A stretch of 64,000 nucleotides of DNA from Alphaproteobacteria bacterium (GCA_022425485.1 JAKMFL010000050.1:23629-87628), one strand, 5' to 3'. Positions 9,347 through 22,211 are shown, numbered from the stretch's first letter. Made by a program: numbers and translations. Notes: generated from the letters alone by a model not told the origin.

Positions 9347-10702
9347 TTATCGTAAGAAGGCTGGAATATGGTCGCTATCTTGGAAGCTATTGCCCTTCCA
9401 TTCCGGCGGGCGTTTCTCGTTGGGGTATTTTGAATTTCTCTGCGTCTTAGCCTCATCGCTAGGGGCATCAGAATTTTCATTTACGGCTTTCTTACGGCTT
9501 TGTGAACGGGGCTTTTTTTCTGCCGCCTTCTGTGGCACGGCTGTATCATCAGATTTAGCCACTTTTTCCGTGCTGCCGCTATTTGCGCCATCTAGCTCAA
9601 TAGATTTGCCTATCAGCGTTTCGATAGCATGCAGATATTTTTTATCATCTTCGCTAGCGGCAAGCGTAAAGGCAGAACCAGAGCGCCCCGCACGTCCGGT
9701 GCGGCCGATACGGTGGACATAATCTTCGGCATTGGATGGCACATCAAAATTAAAGACATGGCTAACCGACGGTATATCTAGCCCACGTGCGGCAACGTCT
9801 GATGCGATAAGAAGGGTAACGCGCCCCTCCTTGAAATCAGACAGAGCCGCAAGGCGTGCAGATTGTGTCATATCCCCATGCAAGGCTGCGGCGTTAAATT
9901 CATGCCGCTTCAACGAGGAAAGCAATGTTGCAATGTCCCGCTTACGATTACAGAAAATAACGGCATTTTGCAGTGTTTCGCGCCGCAATAAGCCACGTAA
10001 TACTTCACGTTTCTCGCGCGGTTTTGTCCATATCAAGCGCTGGGAAACGGTATCCGCTGTGCTGGCAGGTTTGGCAACCTCAATAATCTTTGGGTTCATC
10101 ACAAACTTTTTGCCGATTTTATGGATTTCTTCTGAGAGTGTCGCAGAAAAGAACAAGGTCTGGCGCATCACTGGCAAATAGCTGACAATGCGCTCCACAT
10201 CCGGAATAAAGCCCATATCTAGCATCCGGTCAGCTTCGTCAATCACCAGAATTTTAACATCCTGAAGCAGAACTTTCCCGCGCTCAAAATGGTCTAGCAA
10301 CCGGCCCGGTGTTGCAATCAGTACATCAACCCCCTTATCCAAGGCAGCTTCCTGATCTGAAAAGCTGACGCCGCCGATAAGCAACGCCATGCTAAGGCCG
10401 TGATTAACAGAGAATTTTTCAAAAGATTCCGCTACCTGTGCAGCAAGCTCGCGCGTAGGCGCTAGAATCAGTGAGCGTGGCATACGCGCTTTGGCACGCC
10501 CTGCATCCAGAATATCGATCATCGGCAGCGTAAAAGAGGCCGTCTTTCCGGTACCTGTTTGTGCTGAGCCTAAAATATCGCGCCCCATCAAAACAGATGG
10601 AATGGCATTTTCTTGGATGGGTGTTGGCTTTTCATATCCCAACGCATCAACAGCTTGTGCTAAGCCGTCACTCAGGCCTAAGTCTAAAAATGGAGAAGTA
10701 AT
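9347..10702 (-). CDS. DEAD-box RNA helicase, RhlE-like; probable AUU start
   Basis: Q motif, AQTGTGKT, DEAD, SAT, HRIGRTGRAGR. Reading frame extended upstream to ATT at 10702-10700 with SD AAGGGG at 10714-10709. Confidence 0.85.
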   Translation of the reverse strand: MTSPFLDLGLSDGLAQAVDALGYEKPTPIQENAIPSVLMGRDILGSAQTGTGKTASFTLPMIDILDAGRAKARMPRSLILAPTRELAAQVAESFEKFSVNHGLSMALLIGGVSFSDQEAALDKGVDVLIATPGRLLDHFERGKVLLQDVKILVIDEADRMLDMGFIPDVERIVSYLPVMRQTLFFSATLSEEIHKIGKKFVMNPKIIEVAKPASTADTVSQRLIWTKPREKREVLRGLLRRETLQNAVIFCNRKRDIATLLSSLKRHEFNAAALHGDMTQSARLAALSDFKEGRVTLLIASDVAARGLDIPSVSHVFNFDVPSNAEDYVHRIGRTGRAGRSGSAFTLAASEDDKKYLHAIETLIGKSIELDGANSGSTEKVAKSDDTAVPQKAAEKKPRSQSRKKAVNENSDAPSDEAKTQRNSKYPNEKRPPEWKGNSFQDSDHIPAFLR

Positions 10703-10961
10703 GTCAGACCCCTTAATTCACGCCCTATCAAAAACGTACCATCACGATTTGATATCATTCACGCTAACCAGAATAAATTCTGTGGTTCGGATGCTTCTTC
10801 ATACCTTAATAAAAGTTATTGGTCAAACTTCCGTGAAGGCTGGACGGGCAGGGGGCATATTAGCTAGTCTCTAAAGGTAAAAATTTGTGCAATTTTGCCT
10901 ATGCTAAGGAAAAGCTTGGTATAATAAAAAGCTTTGTATAACGAAAAGATTATTTAAGCCG

Positions 10962-11666
10962 ATGACCACGAAACTTGTTTTAATACCCGGCCTTTTATGC
11001 AGTGAGGTATTGTTTGCCCCGCAGATAGAAGCGTTAAAAGATACAGCAGAGATTGTCGTTGCTGAAACCAAAGGCATGGACAGTATTACCGCTATGGCAA
11101 CGCGCCTGCTAGATGAAAATAGCGGCGAGATGGTGATAGCTGGTCTGTCTATGGGCGGTTACGTTGCTTTGGAAGTCATAAGGCTAGCACCTGAAAGAAT
11201 AAAGGGAATGGGGCTATTATCGACAGCAGCTGATCAGGATACCGATAAAAAGAAAAGGCTGCGCAAAGAGTTAATCAGGCTCTCTTCTATTGGCCGGTTT
11301 AAGGGGGTGACGCCGCGCTTATTGCCGCAATTTCTGTCTCCTGCCGCACTAGAAGATGAAAGGCTGACCTCGCGGGTAATGGATATGGCAGCAGAGGTAG
11401 GTCAGGAAAATTTCGCCCTGCAGCAAAAGGCAATAATGGGACGCCGCGACCAGCGGGGCCATTTGCCAGATTTTCGCCGTCCAGCACTGGTATTATGTGG
11501 CGAGTTAGACGTTTTAACGCCGCCTGAAAAATCTACAGAAATGGCAAGCTTGCTGCCTCATGCAGAGCTTGTATTATTGCCAGAAATTGGACATTTATCT
11601 ACCCTAGAAGCCCCAGAGGCTTGCAGTGCCGCATTGCAGCAGCTCATCACTTCTTCATCTCATTAA
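10962..11666 (+). CDS. Alpha/beta hydrolase
   Basis: GLSMGG nucleophile elbow, GELDVLTPP, EIGHLSTLEAPE. Confidence 0.88.
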   Translation: MTTKLVLIPGLLCSEVLFAPQIEALKDTAEIVVAETKGMDSITAMATRLLDENSGEMVIAGLSMGGYVALEVIRLAPERIKGMGLLSTAADQDTDKKKRLRKELIRLSSIGRFKGVTPRLLPQFLSPAALEDERLTSRVMDMAAEVGQENFALQQKAIMGRRDQRGHLPDFRRPALVLCGELDVLTPPEKSTEMASLLPHAELVLLPEIGHLSTLEAPEACSAALQQLITSSSH

Positions 11667-11712
11667 TGGGGCTTCTCATTAATTGGGCATCTCATTGATG
11701 GGGCAGCTCATC
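11658..11712. repeat. Three 16-bp tandem repeats across the stop codon of the hydrolase gene
   Basis: tctcattaatggggct / tctcattaattgggca / tctcattgatggggca, then gctcatc. Confidence 0.85.
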
Positions 11713-11732
11713 ATACGCGCTGACAAAGCGGT

Positions 11733-13739
<2,007 letters not shown>

Positions 13740-13926
13740 TCATGCATATAGCTAATATAAAAAACCTGACCTAACCTACAATATCTGGGGGGTAATTCAA
13801 AGAGAATATACGAAATAGGGGATAGTGCAGGCGTTAACTTATTATTTAGAAATAACTGTTATAGTAAAGGTAGACGCGGCTAATAAGCTGGTCAGATGAG
13901 ATAAGGGGAGGAGAGGAGCAACCTGT

Positions 13927-14166
13927 ATGAAAGGGTGTTGCTTTTTTATGTCCTATCCAATTTCCACCTTCCAACAATTATTAAAAACCTGCTTGAAACT
14001 TCTTTATGGTTTGATCTTCGCGGTACTGCTGTTCGCCTTTATGATTTTACCACAAACGCTCATATCGGAAACGCTCATATCAGAAACAACAACCTCTGCG
14101 GCATTAGTATATCATCCTGTTAGCGCGCATCTGGAGGTATCTGAGATAGCCCGCGCCTATATATGA
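13927..14166 (+). CDS. Small putative membrane protein, unknown
   Basis: 79 aa with one hydrophobic segment; purine-rich SD-like tract upstream; contains a 15-bp in-frame tandem repeat. Confidence 0.35.
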   Translation: MKGCCFFMSYPISTFQQLLKTCLKLLYGLIFAVLLFAFMILPQTLISETLISETTTSAALVYHPVSAHLEVSEIARAYI

Positions 14167-14212
14167 TGCTGCGAAATTAGCTAATGAGGCGTTTTATACC
14201 TGCAACCTTGCC

Positions 14213-14249
14213 ATAAAAAACCCTTCCAAAGCGTGTGCCTTGGAAGGGG
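14213..14249 (-). terminator. Intrinsic terminator of glnA
   Basis: Minus strand: CCTTCCAA-GGCACACGCT-TTGGAAGG followed by GTTTTTTATGG. Confidence 0.85.
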
Positions 14250-14279
14250 GTGTGTGTTTATCCGTATAACGCAGATGGA

Positions 14280-15692
14280 TTAGTAAGAATAATACATCTG
14301 GAATTCGATAGGATGCGGTGCATGCTCAAGAGCGATCACTTCTTCCATCTTCAGCTCAATGAAGGCATCAATCTGGTCATCTGTGAACACATTACCTTCG
14401 GTTAGGAAGGCGCGATCTGCATCAAGGCTATCCAACGCTTCACGAAGGGAGGCACAAACAGTTGGAATCTTCGCCAATTCTTCAGCTGGCAGATCATACA
14501 AATCTTTGTCCATCGCATCGCCCGGGTGGATCTTGTTGCGGATACCGTCCAGACCAGCCATCAGCATTGCAGAGAAGGCAAGATAGGGGTTGGCAGTCGC
14601 ATCAGGGAAACGTACCTCTACCCGCTTACCCTTTGGATTAGATACAAACGGGATACGGCAAGATGCAGAACGGTTACGTGCTGAGTAAGCAAGAAGCACC
14701 GGCGCTTCATAGCCAGGAACCAAACGCTTATAGCTGTTGGTTGATGGGTTGGTGAAGGCGTTCAACGCTTTCGCATGCTTGATAATACCGCCAATGTAAT
14801 AGAGCGCATTTTCAGACAAATCAGCATATCCGTTGCCTGCAAATAACGGCTTTCCATCAGTCCAAAGAGACTGGTGAACATGCATGCCAGAACCATTATC
14901 GCCAGCGATAGGCTTTGGCAAGAAGGTTGCGGATACCCCATAGGCATTTGCTACCTGATGAACAGCATATTTATAAAGCTGCATATTATCAGCAGTTTCC
15001 AGCAATGTGCCGAATTTCATGCCAAGCTCATGCTGAGATGGCGCTACTTCGTGGTGATGCTTTTCAACTGGCACACCCATATCGGCCATAACAGCCAGCA
15101 TTTCAGAGCGGATATCTTGTCCTGAATCGACTGGGGGTACAGGGAAATAGCCGCCCTTAACACCCGGACGGTGGCCAAGATTGCCTTCTTCGTAATCACG
15201 CGCAGAGTTATATGGGCCTTCTACAGAATCAACCTTAAACATTGCGCCGTTCATTGATACATCAAACTTAACATCTTCAAAAATGAAGAATTCAGCTTCT
15301 GGGCCAAAGAACGCCGTGTCGGCGATGCCGGCAGATTGCATATAGTTTAATGCAGCTTTAGCCGTACCACGTGGGTCACGGTCATAAGCTTCATTTGTGA
15401 TAGGGTCTAGCACGTCACAGAACAGAGCGAGGGTTGGCTGCGCAAAGAACGGGTCAATATAAGCCCGGTCTAGGTCAGGCATCAACGTCATGTCCGACTC
15501 GTTAATAGCCTTCCAGCCAGCAATTGAAGAGCCATCAAACATGAAACCTTCATTTAGCGCATCTTCATCGATAGTTTCGATATGCTGTGTTACATGTTGC
15601 ATTTTACCACGTGGGTCGGTAAAGCGCAGGTCAACGAAGGAAATATCATTTTCCTTTATCATATCCATGATTTGTTTTGCACCAGACATCAT
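14280..15692 (-). CDS. glnA: Glutamine synthetase type I
   Basis: FDGSSIAGW, [13 protein letters not shown], NRSASCRIP, adenylylation-type KDLYDLP. Confidence 0.97.
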   Translation of the reverse strand: MMSGAKQIMDMIKENDISFVDLRFTDPRGKMQHVTQHIETIDEDALNEGFMFDGSSIAGWKAINESDMTLMPDLDRAYIDPFFAQPTLALFCDVLDPITNEAYDRDPRGTAKAALNYMQSAGIADTAFFGPEAEFFIFEDVKFDVSMNGAMFKVDSVEGPYNSARDYEEGNLGHRPGVKGGYFPVPPVDSGQDIRSEMLAVMADMGVPVEKHHHEVAPSQHELGMKFGTLLETADNMQLYKYAVHQVANAYGVSATFLPKPIAGDNGSGMHVHQSLWTDGKPLFAGNGYADLSENALYYIGGIIKHAKALNAFTNPSTNSYKRLVPGYEAPVLLAYSARNRSASCRIPFVSNPKGKRVEVRFPDATANPYLAFSAMLMAGLDGIRNKIHPGDAMDKDLYDLPAEELAKIPTVCASLREALDSLDADRAFLTEGNVFTDDQIDAFIELKMEEVIALEHAPHPIEFQMYYSY

Positions 15693-15796
15693 TTATTCCT
15701 TTCTGTATGTCTTTGAACTTCGTATTTAGCCGACACCTTCGACCAAAAATCGTGCAGTAAGAGGGCTTTGAGGCATCTCTCCCTGCAAAATTTGCG

Positions 15797-16207
<411 letters not shown>

Positions 16208-16328
16208 TTAAGAGCAGTCACACCTCATTTCGATTTTCTGTCCTAGTAGATTTAACCATTAATAGGCAAGCTATCCATTTGGTAGAGGCTTTAAAGGCAA
16301 AATTTGCCCAATTTTTAGGCACTCCTGA

Positions 16329-17495
16329 TCAGGCGCGCGCACTAACCATTTTCTTCAATCTTTCAATTGCTTCGCTTATCGCCTCATCTGAATTAGCACA
16401 GGATAGTCGCACATATCCTTCGCCAAAGCCGCCAAAGGAGGTGCCAGAAATGCACGCCACGCCATATTCTTCTAACGCCGTGTCCTGAAACTGGTGCGAA
16501 GTAAACGCTGTGTCGCTGATATTGGCGAAGACATAGAAAGCCCCGCCCGGCGCTTGGCACCTGATACCATCAATATCGTTCAACAGCCCAGTGATAAGGC
16601 TGCCACGCCGACGAAAAGCGGTCAGCATATCATCAACACATGACTGGTCGCCCTTTAGCGCGGCTTCTGCGGCATGTTGGGTCGGTGCATTCACACAAGA
16701 ATGGAAATTCACTGCCAGACGATCCGCAAAATCAATAAGCCGTTCTGGCCAAATACCATAGCCAATGCGCCACCCCGTCATGGCATAGGTCTTTGACCAC
16801 CCATTTAGAACAATAAGGCGGTCTTGTATTTCAGGATAGCTCAACAAAGATAGCGGCTGTGTATCGAATACCAGACGGTCATAAATTTCATCTGACATTA
16901 TAGTGACATGCGGAAAGTCAGCTAATCCTTTGACAAATTTATCCATCTCAGCACGCGGAGTAATGCCGCCAGTGGGATTCGCGGGTGAATTCACGATGAC
17001 AAGGCTGGTCTTATCTGTAATTTTTGACAACACATCGTCAGCATCAAAGGCAAATCCCTTTTCTTCGACAAGGCCGTAGGAAACAGATGTCGCGCCGCTA
17101 TAATTAATCGCAGATTGATAGATAGGAAAGCCGGGGTCAGGGGTAAGAATCTCATGGCCCGGCCCGCCAAGAAGCATCATAGCGGTAAACATCACAGGCT
17201 TGCCGCCCGGCACAATCTGAATACGGCTTACATCGGGGCGTACACCATAGCGCTGAAAGGCGTCATTCGCCACTGTTTCGCGCAAGCTCATCAATCCCAT
17301 AGAGGGGGTATAGCCATGTGCACCATCTTGCAAAGCCTTGATACCAGCTTCGACAATATGTTCTGGCGTTCTGAAATCAGGCTGGCCAATGCCAAGATTA
17401 ATGATATCTTTGCCAGCTGCGCTCAAGGCGCCAGCGCGGGCTAACACACCAAAGGCTGATTCTGTTCCCAGATTTTGTGCAGATGCATTCAACAT
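16329..17495 (-). CDS. PLP-dependent aminotransferase class I/II
   Basis: NSPANPTGG, SDEIYD, NGWSKTYAMTGWRIGY. The ORF-track N-terminal extension into tRNA-His is spurious. Confidence 0.93.
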   Translation of the reverse strand: MLNASAQNLGTESAFGVLARAGALSAAGKDIINLGIGQPDFRTPEHIVEAGIKALQDGAHGYTPSMGLMSLRETVANDAFQRYGVRPDVSRIQIVPGGKPVMFTAMMLLGGPGHEILTPDPGFPIYQSAINYSGATSVSYGLVEEKGFAFDADDVLSKITDKTSLVIVNSPANPTGGITPRAEMDKFVKGLADFPHVTIMSDEIYDRLVFDTQPLSLLSYPEIQDRLIVLNGWSKTYAMTGWRIGYGIWPERLIDFADRLAVNFHSCVNAPTQHAAEAALKGDQSCVDDMLTAFRRRGSLITGLLNDIDGIRCQAPGGAFYVFANISDTAFTSHQFQDTALEEYGVACISGTSFGGFGEGYVRLSCANSDEAISEAIERLKKMVSARA

Positions 17496-17643
17496 AATGT
17501 AAACTTTCCTATTTGATTCCAACGGTGCTACCCAAGCCTTGCAAACGACCCCTATCATCAAAGCAAACCGCTTGAACGCTTCTTTTAAACAAAAAAAACG
17601 GCATTTTCTAGCAGAGTAGAGGTAAAAAATCTGCTGCAAGGCA

Positions 17644-17672
17644 TTGACCCATTTTTCAGTTTTGCATATTAA
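17644..17672 (+). promoter_or_regulatory. Sigma70-type promoter for tRNA-His
   Basis: TTGACC - 17 bp - TATTAA, about 33 bp before the tRNA. Confidence 0.6.
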
Positions 17673-17704
17673 AACCTTGAAGTTCGGTTTGACGAGCTTT
17701 TTTT

Positions 17705-17782
17705 GGCGGGTGTAGCTCAGTAGGTTAGAGCGCCAGTTTGTGGTACTGGATGTCGCCGGTTCAAATCCGGTCACTCGCCCCA
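17705..17782 (+). tRNA. tRNA-His(GUG)
   Basis: Cloverleaf, anticodon GTG in ccagt-ttGTGgt-actgg; encoded G-1 opposite C73; encoded CCA. Confidence 0.95.
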
Positions 17783-17927
17783 TACCTTTCTGTCATATCG
17801 CCGCAAAAACAGAGGCGATAGCAAAATCAGGCTAAAATGAGGCTAAATTCTGCGGTTGGGTGTGTTTATGGTTGACGCTGGGGCGTATTTTCGAGTACCG
17901 ATGCGCTTCATATTGTCAAATCCTGTT

Positions 17928-18012
17928 GCGGGCGTGGCGAAATTGGTAGACGCGCCAGATTTAGGTTCTGGTATCTAACGATGTGGGGGTTCAAGTCCCT
18001 CCGCCCGCACCA
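17928..18012 (+). tRNA. tRNA-Leu(UAG)
   Basis: Class II tRNA with variable arm; anticodon TAG in ccaga-ttTAGgt-tctgg; ends ACCA. Confidence 0.95.
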
Positions 18013-18129
18013 TTTGGCATAAAAGATGAATAAGCTATCAACTGACGCCTGAAATGCTGGGTTAAAAAGCAATGAGGGCTTAAAACAACATCTAGCAGGC
18101 ATATCTGCACTCAGGACATCTAAAAAATC

Positions 18130-19683
18130 ATGGATATCAACGAAACAAGCAAGGACGGTCTGGCGCTCGAATATGAATTGAAACTGACCGCGCAGGATCT
18201 GGACAGCAAAATCTCTACACGTCTCGAAGAAGTGGCGAAGACAGCAAACATGCCGGGCTTCCGTCCCGGAAAAGTGCCGATGACTGTCGTAAAAGCCCGC
18301 TTTGGCGACCAAGTTAAGGGAGAAGTTATCCGCACTGAGCTGGATAATGGTGCCCGCGACGCTGTCGAAAAAAATGAACTGAAATTGGCCAGCCAACCTC
18401 GTTTGGATATTGTCTCTTATGAAGACGGCCAAGATTTGATCGCCAAGCTTATGGTTGAGGTGATGCCGGATATTTCTATTCCTGACTTAGCCGGCATTTC
18501 TGTTGACCGTCCAACCTTGCCAGCGAATGATGACGAAATTAACGAAACAATGTCTCGTCTCGCTGACGAAAATCGGCCAACCCAAAAAGTTGAGAAAGCA
18601 CGCAAAGCCAAGATGGGTGATGTGGTGCTTATCGACTTCACTGGCCGTATCGACGGTGTGGCTTTCGAAGGGGGTACCGCCTCTGATCACATGCTTGAGC
18701 TAGGCTCAAACTCATTTATTCCCGGGTTTGAAGAAGGTCTGGTTGGTGCAAGTGTTGGGGAAACGGTTGATGTAAAAGTATCCTTCCCAAGTGATTATCA
18801 GGCAGAGCATCTGGCTGGCAAAGAGGCCGTTTTTGAATGTCCGGTCAAAGAAATTCATGAAAAGGGCGATGCGAGCATTGATGATGCTCTCGCAACGAAG
18901 CTTGGATTTGAAGATTTGGAAAAGCTCCGTGAAGCGGTGGCTGGGCAGTTATCCTCACAGCATGCAATGGCATTGCGTCAGGCCGTAAAGACAAATGTTT
19001 TTGATCAGTTGGCGCAAAATATTGACTTTGATGTGCCGCCAAGTCTGCTAAAGGCTGAATATGATGGCATCGCAAAATCAATGTCTGGTGATGATGGCCA
19101 TGACCATAATCATGACCATGATCACGACCATGACCACGATCACGCGCATAGCCATGCAGCCGATGAAAATCTGGATGATGCAGAAAAAGCTGAAGCACAT
19201 GAAATGGCGCTTCGCCGTGTTCGGCTTGGCTTACTGCTGACAGAAATAGGCAATCAGAACAACATTACCGTGACGGATGAAGACACCAAGCAAGCGGTTA
19301 TGCAGCAAGCTTATCGCTTTCCGGGTCAGGAACAGCAGGTTATTGAATATTATAACAGCAACCCGGACGCGTTAAGAGAGCTAGCCGGGCCGATGTTTGA
19401 AGAGCGGGTAATGGATTATATCCTTGAAATGGCGAAAGTCACAGACAAGGAAACAACGGTTGAAGCATTGTATGCTGAAGCTGAGGAGAGAGCCAAACCA
19501 GCGAAGGCAGCGAAAGAAAAGAAGGCAGCCAAGAAGAAAGCTGCCGAGAAAAAGACTGCTGAGAAAAAAACTGCTGCTAAAAAGTCTGATACGAAAGCAG
19601 CCTCTGCTAAAAAGGCACCTGCTAAAAAGGCAGCCGCCAAAAAGCCCGCTAAAAAAGCGGCTTCAAAAGCGAAAAAAAGTTAG
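18130..19683 (+). CDS. tig: Trigger factor with His/Asp-rich insert and Lys/Ala-rich tail
   Basis: NMPGFRPGKVPMTVVKARFG ribosome-binding motif, PPIase region, C-terminal domain; 517 aa. Confidence 0.95.
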   Translation: MDINETSKDGLALEYELKLTAQDLDSKISTRLEEVAKTANMPGFRPGKVPMTVVKARFGDQVKGEVIRTELDNGARDAVEKNELKLASQPRLDIVSYEDGQDLIAKLMVEVMPDISIPDLAGISVDRPTLPANDDEINETMSRLADENRPTQKVEKARKAKMGDVVLIDFTGRIDGVAFEGGTASDHMLELGSNSFIPGFEEGLVGASVGETVDVKVSFPSDYQAEHLAGKEAVFECPVKEIHEKGDASIDDALATKLGFEDLEKLREAVAGQLSSQHAMALRQAVKTNVFDQLAQNIDFDVPPSLLKAEYDGIAKSMSGDDGHDHNHDHDHDHDHDHAHSHAADENLDDAEKAEAHEMALRRVRLGLLLTEIGNQNNITVTDEDTKQAVMQQAYRFPGQEQQVIEYYNSNPDALRELAGPMFEERVMDYILEMAKVTDKETTVEALYAEAEERAKPAKAAKEKKAAKKKAAEKKTAEKKTAAKKSDTKAASAKKAPAKKAAAKKPAKKAASKAKKS

Positions 19684-19714
19684 CAGAACATAGCTAAAAA
19701 CTCATATTCATGAA

Positions 19715-19746
19715 AACTGCCAGCCTTTCGGGGTTGGCAGTTTTTA
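19715..19746 (+). terminator. Intrinsic terminator downstream of tig
   Basis: aactgccagcc-tttcgggg-ttggcagtttttatt. Confidence 0.85.
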
Positions 19747-19887
19747 TTTAAGTTCCTACATTAATAATTATAGCTGTGAAGTTACGCGGCTAAAGCGGTG
19801 GGGAATATAGCTTATATTCGCTATCGCTACCCTTAAATTCTGCTTTGCCAGTTCTATTTTTCTGGTTGGCCTCAAACGGAGAAGATA

Positions 19888-20532
19888 ATGACCCAAACAA
19901 TGAATGTAGCACCGCCTATGGATATGAACCTTGTGCCGATGGTGATCGAGCAAACAGGGCGGGGTGAGCGGTCTTTTGATATCTTCTCGCGCTTATTAAA
20001 GGAACGTATTATCTTCCTTAACGGGCCGGTCGAAGATGTGATGGCTTCTCTTGTATGTGCCCAGCTTTTATTCTTGGAATCAGAAAATCCGAACAAAGAT
20101 ATCTTTATGTATATTAATTCGCCGGGCGGAATCGTTACCTCTGGTTTGGCGATTTATGACACGATGCAATATATTCGCCCAGACGTGGCAACTGTTTGCA
20201 TTGGACAAGCGGCATCTATGGGCTCGCTGCTATTGACAGCCGGGGCAGCTGGCAAACGTTACTCCCTTCCGCATTCGCGTATTATGACGCATCAGCCTTC
20301 TGGTGGTTTTCAAGGCCAAGCGACCGATATTGAAATCCATGCCAAGGAAATCCTGTCTTTGCGAACTCGTCTGAACAAGATTTATGAGCAGCATTCAGGT
20401 AAGACCCTCAAGCAGATCGAAAAGATTATGGAGCGCGACACCTTTATGTCGCCAGAGGAAGCAAAAGAAATGGGCTTGATTGATGAGGTGGTCTCGAAAC
20501 GCCCTAATGAGGCTGAAGAGGCCAAGAAATAG
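19888..20532 (+). CDS. clpP: ATP-dependent Clp protease proteolytic subunit
   Basis: [11 protein letters not shown] (Ser), [14 protein letters not shown] (His). Confidence 0.97.
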   Translation: MTQTMNVAPPMDMNLVPMVIEQTGRGERSFDIFSRLLKERIIFLNGPVEDVMASLVCAQLLFLESENPNKDIFMYINSPGGIVTSGLAIYDTMQYIRPDVATVCIGQAASMGSLLLTAGAAGKRYSLPHSRIMTHQPSGGFQGQATDIEIHAKEILSLRTRLNKIYEQHSGKTLKQIEKIMERDTFMSPEEAKEMGLIDEVVSKRPNEAEEAKK

Positions 20533-20690
20533 CGCCATATCAGCTTTTTTGTCAGGTGTGCTTCTAACTGCCGCACATCTGGGGTAAGATTTTTGTTGAG
20601 ATAAAAGTTAACACCCGTCTACTATAAAAGACGAAATAACCATTCTAAGGGAGCCGCCCCGTTAATTTGCGGTCAGGAGCGAAGAAAAAG

Positions 20691-21962
20691 ATGGCAAAGT
20701 CAGAAGATGAGTCCAAATCCACCCTTTTTTGTTCCTTTTGTGGCAAAAGCCAGCATGAGGTACGCAAACTGATAGCAGGCCCAACGGTTTTTATCTGTGA
20801 TGAATGTGTCGAGCTATGCATGGATATTATCCGTGAGGAGCATAAAAGCGCAGTCACAAAATCGAGCGATGGCATTCCAACCCCGCAAGAAATCAATAAG
20901 GTTTTGGATGATTATGTCATCGGCCAAGCTAAAGCAAAGCGTGTTCTGGCAGTGGCGGTGCATAACCATTACAAACGGCTGGCTAACGAAGGTAAGACAG
21001 GCGAGCTGGAAATCCAAAAGTCTAATATCATGCTCGTTGGGCCAACCGGCTGTGGTAAAACATTGCTGGCTCAATCACTTGCGCGGATGCTAGATGTGCC
21101 CTTTACAATGGCAGATGCCACCACCCTAACCGAAGCTGGCTATGTGGGGGAAGATGTTGAAAATATCATCTTAAAACTTCTGCAAGCTTCTGATTATAAT
21201 GTGGAAAAAGCCCAGCGTGGTATCGTCTATATTGATGAAGTTGATAAGATTTCACGGAAATCTGATAACCCGTCTATCACCCGTGATGTGTCAGGGGAAG
21301 GGGTTCAGCAAGCGCTGTTAAAGATTATGGAAGGCACCGTTGCTTCTGTGCCGCCGCAAGGGGGGCGCAAGCACCCGCAGCAGGAATTTTTGCAGGTTGA
21401 TACCACCAATATCCTATTTATCTGTGGGGGCGCATTTGCGGGTTTAGACAAAATTATTTCTGGTCGCAATAGTGGTGCAGGTATCGGGTTTGGCGCGGAT
21501 GTGCGCGACCCTGATGAGCGTAATATTAGCCAGCTGCTAGGTGATTTAGAACCAGAGGATCTGATTAAATTTGGTCTCATCCCAGAATTTATTGGCCGAC
21601 TGCCCGTAATTGCTACCTTAGAGGATTTGGATGAGGAAGCGCTAATACGCATTCTTACTGAGCCTAAAAATGCGCTGACTAAGCAATATAAAGCGTTGTT
21701 TGATATGGATGGGGTCACGCTTGATTTCCGGGAAGATGCGCTGCGCGCTATCGCGAAAAAGGCTATTGAGCGCAAAACAGGTGCTAGAGGCCTGCGTTCA
21801 ATCCTAGAAGCTATTTTGATGGATCCCATGTTTGATATTCCAACCGCTACCGATATCGAAGAAGTGATTATCAATGAGGAGGTTGTCACAGGTACAGCCT
21901 CGCCTTTGGTTGTCCACACGAATATGGGTAAAGAAGCCAAGCCATCCGCAAAATCTTCTTAA
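20691..21962 (+). CDS. clpX: ATP-dependent Clp protease ATP-binding subunit ClpX
   Basis: Zinc motif [37 protein letters not shown]. Confidence 0.97.
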   Translation: MAKSEDESKSTLFCSFCGKSQHEVRKLIAGPTVFICDECVELCMDIIREEHKSAVTKSSDGIPTPQEINKVLDDYVIGQAKAKRVLAVAVHNHYKRLANEGKTGELEIQKSNIMLVGPTGCGKTLLAQSLARMLDVPFTMADATTLTEAGYVGEDVENIILKLLQASDYNVEKAQRGIVYIDEVDKISRKSDNPSITRDVSGEGVQQALLKIMEGTVASVPPQGGRKHPQQEFLQVDTTNILFICGGAFAGLDKIISGRNSGAGIGFGADVRDPDERNISQLLGDLEPEDLIKFGLIPEFIGRLPVIATLEDLDEEALIRILTEPKNALTKQYKALFDMDGVTLDFREDALRAIAKKAIERKTGARGLRSILEAILMDPMFDIPTATDIEEVIINEEVVTGTASPLVVHTNMGKEAKPSAKSS

Positions 21963-21977
21963 ACAAAATTTTTGATG

Positions 21978-22028
21978 TTGCCCTGCCTTGTGAAAAATAA
22001 AGCAGGGCAATAGCTTAAGCCTTTTTTT
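21978..22028 (+). terminator. Hairpin/T-tract downstream of clpX
   Basis: ttgccctgc...gcagggcaa followed about 10 nt later by a T7 run. Confidence 0.5.
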
Positions 22029-22211
22029 GTGCGGTTAAGAGCCTTCAAAGTTGTGGGGGCAATACGTACAGGCATGGATATTGCACTTAAGTTTGTACCT
22101 GCGGCCTCTTGAATTTTCGTGTTTCATATACACATTGATTAGAGTGCTGACACTTTTGTTTTGCACCGCTTTGTATCTGCCCTTTCGCAGAGAAAAAACA
22201 GGAATTATATT

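Noticed and set aside
16297-16309. GGCAAAATTTGCC palindrome upstream of glnB as a sigma54/NtrC site
   Set aside because: GG/GC spacing does not fit a -24/-12 promoter and no NtrC box was found. Left as an unexplained palindrome.
17496-17783. N-terminal extension of the aminotransferase ORF in the track (start 17783)
   Set aside because: It reads antisense through tRNA-His. The genuine start is MLNASAQNLG at 17495.
17908-18432. 174-aa minus ORF across tRNA-Leu and the tig start
   Set aside because: Shadow ORF opposite a well-supported tRNA and tig coding sequence.
19099-19158. gaccat/gatcac repeat as a CRISPR or tandem DNA repeat
   Set aside because: It is in frame inside tig, has no spacer structure, and encodes the His/Asp tract.
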